Positions 6,418 through 14,536 of a stretch of DNA of 16,452 nt are shown piece by piece (within the stretch, counting starts at the first letter, position 1; each line of letters opens with the position of its first letter). Position numbers and translations under genes: made by a program. Where the stretch lies: assembly GCA_946887385.1 (NCBI GenBank), contig CAMPKU010000083.1, forward strand, positions 1 to 16,452, read 5' to 3'. The notes under the pieces are model-generated. The model was given only the letters and a program-made list of their open reading frames with translations. It did not search any database and was not told where the DNA came from. This DNA comes from an uncultured Gammaproteobacteria bacterium. GTDB lineage: Bacteria > Pseudomonadota > Gammaproteobacteria > Rariloculales > Rariloculaceae.

Positions 6418-6642
6418 ATGATTCGCACGCAAATCAGCTTGTCCGAACAAGAGTACGAGGCCGCGAAGCGAGAAGCGGAGCGGCTCGGTATCTCCTTGGC
6501 GGAGCTCCTGCGCCGCTCACTGCGCTCCATCGTCCCCCCCGAGGCCGGCGCGCCCTGGATGCGATACGCCGGCATGGTGAGCTCGGGTGACTCGCGAGCC
6601 AGCCAGTCGGTTGATGACGTGGTCTATGGCCGCAAAGACTGA
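6418..6642 (+). CDS. Ribbon-helix-helix (CopG-like) antitoxin
   Basis: The product has 74 residues. The N-terminus MIRTQISLSEQEYEAAKREAE is a short beta strand (IRTQISLS) followed by a helix, then the GISLAELLRRSLRSIV helix, the usual RHH/Arc fold that dimerises and binds DNA through the strand. The C-terminal tail (about 45-74), rich in Ser, Asp and Gly, is the likely toxin-binding part. The gene overlaps the PIN toxin start by 17 bases, a typical translationally coupled arrangement. The inverted repeat directly upstream is the probable binding site. Whether the pair is active is not known from sequence. Confidence 0.88.
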   Translation: MIRTQISLSEQEYEAAKREAERLGISLAELLRRSLRSIVPPEAGAPWMRYAGMVSSGDSRASQSVDDVVYGRKD

Positions 6643-7039
6643 TGCGTACGTCGATACTGGCGCGCTGATTGCGTTCGCCGATGCTTCAGACTCCCACCAC
6701 GCATTGTTCCAGCGGCTCTTCGCGCAGCCGCCGCGGCTGCTGACCACGACTCTGGTGGTGGCGGAGGGTCACGGCTGGTTCCTGCGGCGCTTCGACACGA
6801 CACGCGGGCTCCAGTTTCTCGCGATGGTTCAGACGATGCGTCCGCTCCGCGTGCACGCCGTTGGGCCGGGCGAGCAGCTCGCGGCCATCGCGATGCTGCG
6901 GCGTTTCAGCGATCAGCCGCTCACGCTCGCCGATTCCGTCGGGCTGCATGTCATGGAGGTGAACCGCATTCGTACTTGCTGGTCAACCGATCGGCACATG
7001 GGGCTCACCGGTATCCCGCTCGTCATCCACGAGCACTAA
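6626..7039 (+). CDS. PIN-domain toxin (ribonuclease), VapC-like
   Basis: The product has 137 residues, normal for VapC-like toxins. The acidic metal-binding residues of the PIN fold are all visible: Asp10 in YVDTGALIA, Glu47 in LVVAEGHGW, Asp103 in LTLADSVGL and Asp122 in WSTDRHMG. PIN toxins are Mg2+/Mn2+-dependent RNases that cut tRNA or other RNA and are neutralised by the partner antitoxin. I chose the ATG at 6626, which overlaps the antitoxin gene; an earlier in-frame start at 6587 adds residues lying wholly inside the antitoxin gene. The gene ends 4 bases before palindrome copy D. Its base composition looks slightly less GC-rich than its neighbours, which fits a mobile accessory module. 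The RNA target is unknown. Confidence 0.9.
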   Translation: MAAKTDAYVDTGALIAFADASDSHHALFQRLFAQPPRLLTTTLVVAEGHGWFLRRFDTTRGLQFLAMVQTMRPLRVHAVGPGEQLAAIAMLRRFSDQPLTLADSVGLHVMEVNRIRTCWSTDRHMGLTGIPLVIHEH

Positions 7040-7043
7040 GGAC

Positions 7044-7070
7044 GGGGACGGATTTTATGAATCCGTCCCC
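7044..7070. repeat. Palindromic repeat copy D
   Basis: Perfect 11-base arms GGGGACGGATT (7044-7054) and AATCCGTCCCC (7060-7070) enclose TTATG. It lies between the convergent PIN toxin gene and the small unknown gene. It supplies the last residues (GTDS) and the TAA stop (7057-7055) of the latter. It could act as a bidirectional transcript-end hairpin, but no U-run follows on either strand. Confidence 0.9.
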
Positions 7071-7441
7071 TCGTCGCGACGGTCTTCGGCAATCCAGTCG
7101 AACGCGGGAGTCATCGGATCGCCGTGCCACGTCCGCTCGTCGCTCCACCAGTCGTTGAACTGCGGCATGCGAGCTCGCAACAGCAAGCCTCGCCCCGCCA
7201 GACGGATTTCGAGATCCGGCCAAGCGTTGAGCCGGCGACCCGGCTGTTCGTCGACTCGCGTCGGCGGCCCCTTCCACCGTCGCGCCTCGTCGGTCAAGGC
7301 GTCGAACTTGCGCGCCGCAGCACGCTCATCGGGCATCGGCAGTTGACGCCAATAAAAACCCTCGAGGAGCTCGTTCTTCTCAAAGCCGTCGATGAGCACG
7401 TCCAGCAACGTGGCGTCCTCGGGCGTTCTCCGCTTAGTCAT
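7055..7441 (-). CDS. Conserved-looking small protein of unknown function
   Basis: The product has 128 residues and is soluble, with no signal peptide or membrane segment. I do not recognise a named domain. It is rich in charged and aromatic residues: LLDVLIDGFEKNELLEGFYWR (13-33), ARKFDALTDEARRWKG (43-58), and a tryptophan-rich tail MPQFNDWWSDERTWHGDPM (92-110). The ATG at 7441 has GGAG 7 bases upstream, and coding character is good throughout. It lies 35 bases downstream of the PQQ dehydrogenase stop on the same strand and may be cotranscribed with it. It is bounded by palindrome copies E (upstream) and D (its own stop codon). The last residues (GTDS) come from copy D, so the ancestral C-terminus may have been different. 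Confidence 0.75.
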   Translation of the reverse strand: MTKRRTPEDATLLDVLIDGFEKNELLEGFYWRQLPMPDERAAARKFDALTDEARRWKGPPTRVDEQPGRRLNAWPDLEIRLAGRGLLLRARMPQFNDWWSDERTWHGDPMTPAFDWIAEDRRDEGTDS

Positions 7442-7466
7442 GCTGGCTCTCCGCAGACTGCAGCCC

Positions 7467-7492
7467 GGGCACGGATTTATAAATCCGTCCCC
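7467..7492. repeat. Palindromic repeat copy E
   Basis: The left arm GGGCACGGATTT (7467-7478) and right arm AAATCCGTCCCC (7481-7492) enclose AT, with one mismatch in a 12-base stem. On the minus strand it encodes the last four residues (GTDL) and the TAA stop (7479-7477) of the PQQ dehydrogenase. Confidence 0.9.
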
Positions 7493-9465
7493 GCTTCCGC
7501 GCGCGGCACTGCATACGCGATCAACTCGCCGGGATAGTCAGGACCGCTGACGGCGATCACGAGATACTGCCGCCCGTTCAAGCGATACGTCATCGGCGAG
7601 CCGCTCTGCGGCGCCGGCAATTGCAGCGCCGCAAGCTCGCGGCCGGTGCGCTTGTCGTAGGCGCGCAGCATCGAGCCGCGCCGGCCATCCGGCGTTGGCC
7701 CGTAGCCGGGCTCGGCCGCGATCAGCAGCGTCTTCGTGGCGAGTGCGCCGGGCGGCTGCCCCGCCCTGCCCGTGCGGCCGAGGTTTACGCCTTGCAGCGC
7801 CGGGTGGTTGCGCACGTTGTCCGGCGTGTCGCCGTTGGGAATCTCCCAGGCCAGTTCGCCCTTCGTAAGATCGATTGCGGCGATCGTCCCGTAGGGCGGC
7901 TTCAAGAGCGGCAGCCCCTGCACGTTGATGTTGCGCAGGCCGCCGAAGGCGCCCGCATCGTCGCCCAAGCAGATGCCGTGCGGCATCACGGAGCCTTCCG
8001 CGTAGCGGCAGATCGTCATGCTGTTCACGGCAACGCTGGCCGTTACGTAGAGCATGTTGGTGTCGGGGTCGAACGAGCCGCCGGGCCAGTTGCTGCCGCC
8101 CATCACCATCAGCGTGGAGACGGGGCCGTTCGGGTTGTACGGCACGGCCGGCGTGTAGATCGGGCCGATCTGGTGCTCGGCGACGATGCGCTCGGCTTCT
8201 TCACGCAGCGCCGGAGTGAAGTCGATGAGATCGTCGACGGCGACTCCCTGATGGCCGTAACGGATCGGCGGAATCGGCTGCGTCGGCGAGTACCACTCGC
8301 CGGGCACGTTGCCTTGCGGCACGGCCACCTCGGGAATCGGCCACACGGGCTCGCCGGTTTCGCGATCGAGCACGAACAAGAGTCCCTGCTTCGTCGGTTG
8401 CGCCAGCGCCTTGATCGTACGGCCGTCTTTCACGGCATCGACCAGGATCGGCGCGGTGGGCAAGTCGTAGTCCCAGAGCGGATGGTGCGACGTCTGAAAG
8501 TGCCAGCGATACTTGCCGGTTCTGGTTTCGACCGCGACGACGCTCTCGCCGTAGAGATTCGCGCCGGGACGCAAGCCGCCGTACATGTCGCCGTACGGCG
8601 ATTCGACGGGCAGATACGCGAGCCCTAAGTCCTCGTCGGCCGAGATCGTGGCCCAGACGCCGGCGTTGCCGCCGCCGGTGTCGGCCGAGCCGTTCAGCCA
8701 CGTCTCGTAGCCCGGCTCGCCGGGGCGGGGCACGGTATGAAACGTCCACAGGTGCCGACCCGTCACGGCGTCGAAGCCGCGGATGTAGCCCGCGACGTTC
8801 TTGGCGCGATCGGCCGGCGCCAGCGGCGTGTGGGCGGCCGGCACGATGATCACATCGTTGGCGATCGTGGGTGGCGAGTGGGTTCCGAGCTGGCGCGTGT
8901 CCCAGTCGTCGCCCTGATCCATGGTGTCCCACAGATCGACGATGCCGTCCGCGCCGAAGCTCTCGACGGGGCGCCCCGTGGCGGCATCGAGCGCGATGAG
9001 CCGATAGCCCGGCGTCACGTACACGACGCGCTTGTCGGCGCCCCGCTGCCAGAATGCCAGTCCGCGGCCCGACAACCGCCGCGGCGCCTCGGCGCCACGC
9101 TCGCCCTCATCCAAGCTGTAGACCCACAGCTGCTCGCCGGTCGCGGCGTTCAGTGCCGTCACGGCGCGGCGCGAGCCGCCCGTGGTGTAGAGCACGCCGT
9201 CGACGACGAGCGGCGTGCTCTGGAAACGCGTTTCGGGCGTTGGCCCAAGATTCGCGACGCTGAACCGCCAGGCGACCTGAAGCGAGGCGAAGTTGCTCGC
9301 ATCGATCTGGTCGAGCGGTGCGTAGCGCGTGTGGCCGAGATCGCCGCCGTAATGCGGCCACTCGCCGTTGTCGGCGGCGGTACCGCGGAGCGTTTGCGCG
9401 CTCGACACGCCTGCCCCGAGCAATGACAGAACAACAACTGCAGCGCGCGGGCCGCGTGGGCTCAT
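7477..9465 (-). CDS. Secreted PQQ-dependent dehydrogenase, glucose-dehydrogenase-like
   Basis: The product has 662 residues. A signal peptide (about 1-24, ending VSSAQT) precedes an eight-bladed quinoprotein propeller with repeated W-docking-like motifs (ALNAATGEQLWVY, GFDAVTGRHLWTF, VETRTGKYRWHF, DLTKGELAWEIP). HHPLWDYDLPTAP (327-339) and QPTKQGLLFVLDR (356-368) match the membrane-bound glucose dehydrogenase active site. Asp332 and Lys359 have the same 27-residue spacing as Asp466 and Lys493 of the E. coli enzyme. It lacks the N-terminal membrane anchor of that enzyme and has no CxxCH haem motif, so it should be a soluble periplasmic form passing electrons to a separate acceptor. The substrate is a sugar or alcohol, not determinable here. 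No pqq biosynthesis genes are nearby. ATG at 9465 has GGAG 7 bases upstream. The stop lies inside palindrome copy E. Confidence 0.9.
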   Translation of the reverse strand: MSPRGPRAAVVVLSLLGAGVSSAQTLRGTAADNGEWPHYGGDLGHTRYAPLDQIDASNFASLQVAWRFSVANLGPTPETRFQSTPLVVDGVLYTTGGSRRAVTALNAATGEQLWVYSLDEGERGAEAPRRLSGRGLAFWQRGADKRVVYVTPGYRLIALDAATGRPVESFGADGIVDLWDTMDQGDDWDTRQLGTHSPPTIANDVIIVPAAHTPLAPADRAKNVAGYIRGFDAVTGRHLWTFHTVPRPGEPGYETWLNGSADTGGGNAGVWATISADEDLGLAYLPVESPYGDMYGGLRPGANLYGESVVAVETRTGKYRWHFQTSHHPLWDYDLPTAPILVDAVKDGRTIKALAQPTKQGLLFVLDRETGEPVWPIPEVAVPQGNVPGEWYSPTQPIPPIRYGHQGVAVDDLIDFTPALREEAERIVAEHQIGPIYTPAVPYNPNGPVSTLMVMGGSNWPGGSFDPDTNMLYVTASVAVNSMTICRYAEGSVMPHGICLGDDAGAFGGLRNINVQGLPLLKPPYGTIAAIDLTKGELAWEIPNGDTPDNVRNHPALQGVNLGRTGRAGQPPGALATKTLLIAAEPGYGPTPDGRRGSMLRAYDKRTGRELAALQLPAPQSGSPMTYRLNGRQYLVIAVSGPDYPGELIAYAVPRAEAGTDL

Positions 9466-9531
9466 GGCCGTCTCCCCGAGGATTGCGGCCCATACTAGGG
9501 GCGCGCTCCGCGGGCGGTCAAACGCCGGGCT

Positions 9532-12393
9532 CTACTGCTCGGGCAGCAGCGTCACGCGCACGTAATTCTCCATGTTGGCGTGACGCGCGAGAGTCTCGCG
9601 GATGATCGCCGGGGTTAGCGATTCGACGATCGCCGGCACGGCCAGAAAGCTAGCAGGGCCCGGGTTCTGCTCGAATTGATACGAGGCGCTCAGAGCCGCG
9701 AGCCACGCGCCGTTCTGGCGACTGTTGGTTTCATGCTGGCGCAACATGCCTTCGCGCATGGTGGACACATTGTCCGCCGTGGGACCTTCGGTCTGCAGCG
9801 ACGCAATCTCGGCGAAGATTCTCTGCGTGAGCTCGTCGGCACGCTGCGGGTCCGAGCCGAACTCGATGATGAGCGTGGCGTTCTCGACCGGCACGAACGA
9901 CATGGGCGTGCGCACGCCCACGTTGTAGGTGCCGCCGAGCTGCTCGCGTACCGCGTCGCGCAAACGGTTTTGGAGCAAGGCACCCGCTGCACGGAACGTC
10001 ATCGATTGCCGTATGTCGTCCATGTCTATGGAGCTGGGAAATGCGATGCGCGTTTGCGCGCGCGGCTCGATCCCCTTGCGGACGGTCTCTTCGACTTTGC
10101 CCTGCGGCGGGCGAATTCCACGGTCGCGCCACTGCTGCGGCTCGCCGGACGTGGGCAAGCTGCCGATGTACTGCTCGACGAGCGGCCGAATGGCATCCAC
10201 GGCAAAGGCGCCCACGAAGACGAACGTTGCGCCGGCCGGATTGGAGAAGCGCTCTCGATACACGGCGAGCGACCGCTCGAGGCTCATGTGCTCGAGCGAC
10301 GCAATCGTCAACGGCTGGGTACGAGGATGGTCCTGCGTCATGAGCCGATTGAACGTGTCGTTCAACGCGACGGCCGGGTTGCTGTCCCTGTTTACAAGGC
10401 CAAGGCGCATCTGATTCTGGATGGCCGCGAACGCATTCGGGTCGGCGCGCGGCGCCGTGAAGCGCAGGTGGATGAGCTCGAAAAGCGTCTGCAAATCCTT
10501 CGGCGATGCCTGCCCCGCGACGCCTGCGTCGTATTCGGACAGAGTGGCTTGCGCGACAGCGGCCTTGCCCGTGAGCAATTTCTGCAAGGTCGTGACATCG
10601 TGATCGCCGAGCCCGCTGGCCGATATCAAGGGCACGGCCGTCTGCGCGGCAACGAGCTCGTCATCTTCGACCAACGACCCGCCGCCGGAAAAAGCGCCGC
10701 GGAACACGACTTGGTCTTGATTGAAGTCGGTGGGCTTCACTACGACGCGAATTCCGTTCGCCAAGTCCCACTCGATGATCCCGGCATCGCGCGTCCGCTC
10801 CGCCACCACGGCCGCGCGGATGGGCGGCTCGTCGAGCAACGCATCGCCGGCACCTTCGTCCACGTAGGGCGTAAGCTCCGCCTCGGCCGCCGTGCGGATC
10901 AAAGCCGCGAGCGCCGCCTCGTCGGGAACCGCGAGCCCCTGCTTTTCGGGCGCCGTGACCATCACCACGCGGCTCGCGTCATCCACCCACCGGCGGCCGA
11001 TGGCGTTCACCTCCTCGAGCGCAATCTCCGGCACGAAGCGCTCGACGAGCGCTCCCTCATAATCGATGCTCGGCACGGGCCGGCTCATCAAGAACGCTTG
11101 CGTGTAGCGCTCCGCGAACACCGTAGAAGGACGGCTGTCGCGGCTCGCGTTCCGCCGCTCCGTGGCGCGCAGCAACGCCGTCTTACCGCGCTCGAGCTCC
11201 GTGGCCGTGAAACCGAAGCGCTCGACACGCTGCGATTCGGCGACCAGGGCGCTCAAGCCCGCGCTGATGCCGCTCTCGAGCACCGCTGCTTGCAGCGAAT
11301 ACGCCAGGGTTGGGCGAATCGGCCGCCCGATCTGCGCAAACGCCGACACGAACGGCGCCTCGGGCTCGCGCGAGATCTCCTGGAAGCGCGCGCTCAGAAG
11401 GCTCACGTATAGCTGCTCGACGAGGCGGCGACGAGAGTCGGCCACCGTGAGGTCGTTGTCCGGCGGCGGCAGCAAATGCACGACCTCCACCGTGGCGGTG
11501 GGACGCTCGGGATCCGTGGCAATGGAGTACGCGGGCGCGTCGCGGCTCGGCACGTCGTAAGCAACGCGTTGCGGCGCGTCGGACGGCGACGGTTCCAGGC
11601 CGGAGAAATGTTGCCGAATCAACCGCTCGATGCGGGCGACATCGAAATCGCCGACGGCGACCACCGCCATGAGCTCGGGGCGATACCAGCGCCGATAAAA
11701 ACCGAGCAACGCCTCGCGATCGATGGCTGCGATGCTTTCCGCCGAGCCGATCGGCAGCCGCTCCGCGTAACGCGAGTCCGCATACAACACGGGCAGGTGC
11801 TGGTCTCGAATGCGCGAGCCTGAGCCCTGCCCCGAGCGCCATTCCTCGAGCACTACGCCGCGCTCGAGCTCGATCTCCGCGGGATCGAGCGTGATCGCTC
11901 CGGCCCAGTCCTCGAGGATCTGCATCGCGGTTTCCACGTGCTCGGGCACGTCGGTGGGCACGCTGAGCATGTAGACCGTTTCGTCGAACGACGTGCGCGC
12001 GTTCAAACCCGTACCGAGCCGCATGCCGATCGCCTCGAGGCGCTCGACGAGCTCGCCCTTCTCGAAGTTCTCGGTGCCGTTGAAGGCCATGTGCTCGAGA
12101 AAGTGCGCTACGCCTTGCTCGTCGGCCTCTTCCGCCAGCGAGCCCACGTTCACCACGAGGCGCAGGAACGCGCGATTCTCGGGCTCCGAGTTGGCGCGAA
12201 TGAAATACGTGAGACCGTTGTCGAGCGTTCCCGTCGTCAAGTTCGGGGACATGGGCAACCGCCGATCGAGCGGCGCGGAGCGCGCCTGCTCCGCGTCGGT
12301 TTGTGCGAGAAGCGGCTCGGCGGAGCTAACAATCGAAAGCGCGGCGAGCGCGGCGAAGAATAGCCGCTTCGGCAAGGCATTGTGGCGCGTCAT
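9532..12393 (-). CDS. Secreted M16-family zinc metallopeptidase (two-lobed, pitrilysin-like)
   Basis: The product has 953 residues, the full length of secreted two-lobe M16 enzymes. A signal peptide (about 1-31, ending EPLLAQT) precedes the catalytic lobe. GVAHFLEHMAFNGT (94-107) is the inverted zinc motif HXXEH, with His97, Glu100 and His101. The third ligand is probably Glu177 in ELERGVVLEEW, about 76 residues further, as in the family. The C-terminal half (about 500-950) repeats the fold without an HXXEH, as expected for the inactive lobe forming the closed chamber. It should degrade peptides in the periplasm or at the cell surface. The ATG at 12393 has GAGG 7 bases upstream. The PQQ dehydrogenase starts 66 bases downstream on the same strand, so a shared transcript is possible, although the functions are unrelated. 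Confidence 0.95.
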   Translation of the reverse strand: MTRHNALPKRLFFAALAALSIVSSAEPLLAQTDAEQARSAPLDRRLPMSPNLTTGTLDNGLTYFIRANSEPENRAFLRLVVNVGSLAEEADEQGVAHFLEHMAFNGTENFEKGELVERLEAIGMRLGTGLNARTSFDETVYMLSVPTDVPEHVETAMQILEDWAGAITLDPAEIELERGVVLEEWRSGQGSGSRIRDQHLPVLYADSRYAERLPIGSAESIAAIDREALLGFYRRWYRPELMAVVAVGDFDVARIERLIRQHFSGLEPSPSDAPQRVAYDVPSRDAPAYSIATDPERPTATVEVVHLLPPPDNDLTVADSRRRLVEQLYVSLLSARFQEISREPEAPFVSAFAQIGRPIRPTLAYSLQAAVLESGISAGLSALVAESQRVERFGFTATELERGKTALLRATERRNASRDSRPSTVFAERYTQAFLMSRPVPSIDYEGALVERFVPEIALEEVNAIGRRWVDDASRVVMVTAPEKQGLAVPDEAALAALIRTAAEAELTPYVDEGAGDALLDEPPIRAAVVAERTRDAGIIEWDLANGIRVVVKPTDFNQDQVVFRGAFSGGGSLVEDDELVAAQTAVPLISASGLGDHDVTTLQKLLTGKAAVAQATLSEYDAGVAGQASPKDLQTLFELIHLRFTAPRADPNAFAAIQNQMRLGLVNRDSNPAVALNDTFNRLMTQDHPRTQPLTIASLEHMSLERSLAVYRERFSNPAGATFVFVGAFAVDAIRPLVEQYIGSLPTSGEPQQWRDRGIRPPQGKVEETVRKGIEPRAQTRIAFPSSIDMDDIRQSMTFRAAGALLQNRLRDAVREQLGGTYNVGVRTPMSFVPVENATLIIEFGSDPQRADELTQRIFAEIASLQTEGPTADNVSTMREGMLRQHETNSRQNGAWLAALSASYQFEQNPGPASFLAVPAIVESLTPAIIRETLARHANMENYVRVTLLPEQ

Positions 12394-12559
12394 GGCACAG
12401 CCTCGTTCTTATAGTTGAGAATGAAGACGGCCTGGAACGTATCCATCCTGCACGCCGAAAGTGCTCGCGTCAAACAGCGCTGCTTGCCCGGGTTACATGC
12501 GAGCCCAGCGTTCCCATGCCGCGACGAAGTGTATGGCTACGAGGCCGCGAACCCGCGCT

Positions 12560-14404
12560 TCATGCCGGCACCGCCGACACAAGCGCCAGCAGCCGGTCCA
12601 TCGACGGCGGCTTCGTGAGGTGTGCGTCGAACCCGGAAGTGTGGGCGCGGTCGCGGTCCTCCGCGAGGCCGTAGCCGGTCAACGCGATGAGGTAGGTGCG
12701 CAGGCCGGTGGAACGTAACTGCTCGGCGAGGCGATAACCGTCGAGCCCCGGTAAACCGATGTCAATCAGGGCAACGTCCGGGCGCAGTTGCGCGATGGCA
12801 TCGAAACCGCTGGGACCGTCGGCGGCGGTGTGCACGATATGGCCTTCGCGCTCGAGGATCCTCTGCAAGCTGACGCGCGCGTCCTCGGAATCCTCGACGA
12901 TGACGACGCGGCGCGCACATTGAGCGGCAGCATCGGCAGGCGCCGAGATACTTGCGGGCAGCACCGTGACCGGCAGGCGCACCGTGAACGTGGCGCCGCT
13001 GCCCAAGCCGTCACTGGCCGCCTCGATCGCACCGCCGTGTAGCTCGACGATGCGCCGCGTCAACGTCAAGCCGATACCGAGCCCGCCGCGCGTGCGCTCC
13101 GGCCCCTGCTGCGCTTGAAAAAACAGCTCGAACACATGTGCCGCCGTATCGGCGTGCATGCCCACACCATCGTCCGTTACGGTGAGCTTGGCCGCGTCGT
13201 CGTTTGCATCGATACGCAGCCGGATACGGCCGCCGGTCTCCGTGTGGCGGACGGCGTTCGACACGAGATTGTTCACCACCTGCTCGATGCGCGTGCGGTC
13301 GGCATCGATCCAAACGCTGGCGCCTTCGAGCTCCACGCGTCGGCCAAGCGTGAGGCCCGCGCCCTCGAGCGTGCGAAGCGCTTCGGCCACCGTGGCGTGC
13401 AGGTCGAGCGGCTGGCGACGCAGCAGCATTTTGCCGGAAATCGCGCGCCCGACGTCGAGCAGGTCGTCGACGATGCGCGCAAGGTGCTGCGACTGCCGCG
13501 CAATGACGCCTTCCGCGAACTTGCGATGAGTGTCGTCTGCCGCATCGTGCTGGAGAAGGTGCACGGCATTGGAGATCGACGCGAGCGGGTTGCGTAGCTC
13601 ATGGCCGAGCATCGCGAGGAACTCGTCCTTCGCCCGGCTCGTTTCCGCCACTTCGGCAAGAGAAGCCTGCACTTTGGCGGTACGCGCGGCCGCCCGCGCC
13701 TCGATCAGCGATAGCAGCAGTGCCGAAAGGAGCACGAACAACGTGATCGTGGTGACAGCGCCCGCGAGCCATCCTTTGTCCACAAGAGCGGCTCCGCTTA
13801 CGGGCTGTGCCGGGAACTGAGCGGCGACCATGGCGGCATAGTGCATGCCGGCGATGGCGAGCCCCATGCCAACGGCGCCAAACGCGCGGTGATAGCGCCG
13901 CCATCCGGTGCGCCGAGGCGAAGCGAACGCGATGCCAAATGCCGCGAATGAGGCGGCCACGGCAATGACAAACGAGATGGCCACCCAGACAGGATCGTGG
14001 CGGATCGGCGGCGAGATTTCGATCGCGGCCATGCCGACGTAGTGCATGGCGCAGATGCCGCTGCCCATCGCAAAAGCCGCGCCGACTAGTGCCGCGCGAC
14101 CCACTTGTTTGCGGCTCGCCATGTGCAACGCGAACGTCGACACGACGATCGCAATGACCATCGACAACAGCGTTACACCCAAGTCGTAAGCAATGTCGAT
14201 GGGCAGCGTAAGCGCGAGCATCCCGACGAAATGCATCGACCAGATGCCGATGCCCATCGCAACGCCGCCTCCGATGAGCCAGGCGGGTGCGCCTTGCGGA
14301 GTCGCGACGCGGATTCGAAGCGCGAGGGTGAGAGCAGTGTAAGACGCCAGGATGGCGACCAGGATGGAGACCAGGACGAGCCAGTGGTGGTAGTGCTGGG
14401 CCAT
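12560..14404 (-). CDS. MHYT-domain membrane sensor hybrid histidine kinase
   Basis: The product has 614 residues. Residues 1-235 are a membrane region of about seven segments with three MHYT motifs: SMHFVGM (56-62), AMHYVGM (119-125) and GMHYAAM (186-192). MHYT domains are proposed to bind copper and sense O2, CO or NO. A short coiled segment (235-258) leads to HisKA with GHELRNPLASISN (267-279; phosphoacceptor His268). HATPase follows: NNLVSNAVRHTE (378-389), DDGVGM (411-416) and GGLGIGLTL (440-448). The C-terminal receiver (500-612) has acidic EDSED (504-508), phosphorylated Asp548 in LIDIGLPGLDG, and Lys598. It has no output domain and no DNA-binding regulator is adjacent, so the phosphate probably passes to an unlinked partner. 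ATG at 14404 has only a weak Shine-Dalgarno. Confidence 0.95.
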   Translation of the reverse strand: MAQHYHHWLVLVSILVAILASYTALTLALRIRVATPQGAPAWLIGGGVAMGIGIWSMHFVGMLALTLPIDIAYDLGVTLLSMVIAIVVSTFALHMASRKQVGRAALVGAAFAMGSGICAMHYVGMAAIEISPPIRHDPVWVAISFVIAVAASFAAFGIAFASPRRTGWRRYHRAFGAVGMGLAIAGMHYAAMVAAQFPAQPVSGAALVDKGWLAGAVTTITLFVLLSALLLSLIEARAAARTAKVQASLAEVAETSRAKDEFLAMLGHELRNPLASISNAVHLLQHDAADDTHRKFAEGVIARQSQHLARIVDDLLDVGRAISGKMLLRRQPLDLHATVAEALRTLEGAGLTLGRRVELEGASVWIDADRTRIEQVVNNLVSNAVRHTETGGRIRLRIDANDDAAKLTVTDDGVGMHADTAAHVFELFFQAQQGPERTRGGLGIGLTLTRRIVELHGGAIEAASDGLGSGATFTVRLPVTVLPASISAPADAAAQCARRVVIVEDSEDARVSLQRILEREGHIVHTAADGPSGFDAIAQLRPDVALIDIGLPGLDGYRLAEQLRSTGLRTYLIALTGYGLAEDRDRAHTSGFDAHLTKPPSMDRLLALVSAVPA

Positions 14405-14536
14405 GCGACGCCACCGAGCGTACTCCGTCCCATGTGCTGGAGCCAGCAGCGCTTGTCGGCGGCTGGCGACAGTCGAAAGCGGGCACCGCAGGACGTCGAT
14501 ACGCGTGGCGCCGCGGCTCGTTCTGCGCTCCGCTGG

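Noticed and set aside
7044..7070. Palindrome copy D as a rho-independent terminator for the convergent genes
   Set aside because: The stem is strong, but no T-run follows on either strand, and the same palindrome is found inside coding frames elsewhere. The repeat-element explanation is better supported.
9676..11412. Long open frame of 578 codons on the + strand
   Set aside because: It is antisense to the M16 peptidase, which has a signal peptide, zinc motif and full family length. The translation is Arg-rich and of low complexity, a usual GC-rich shadow.
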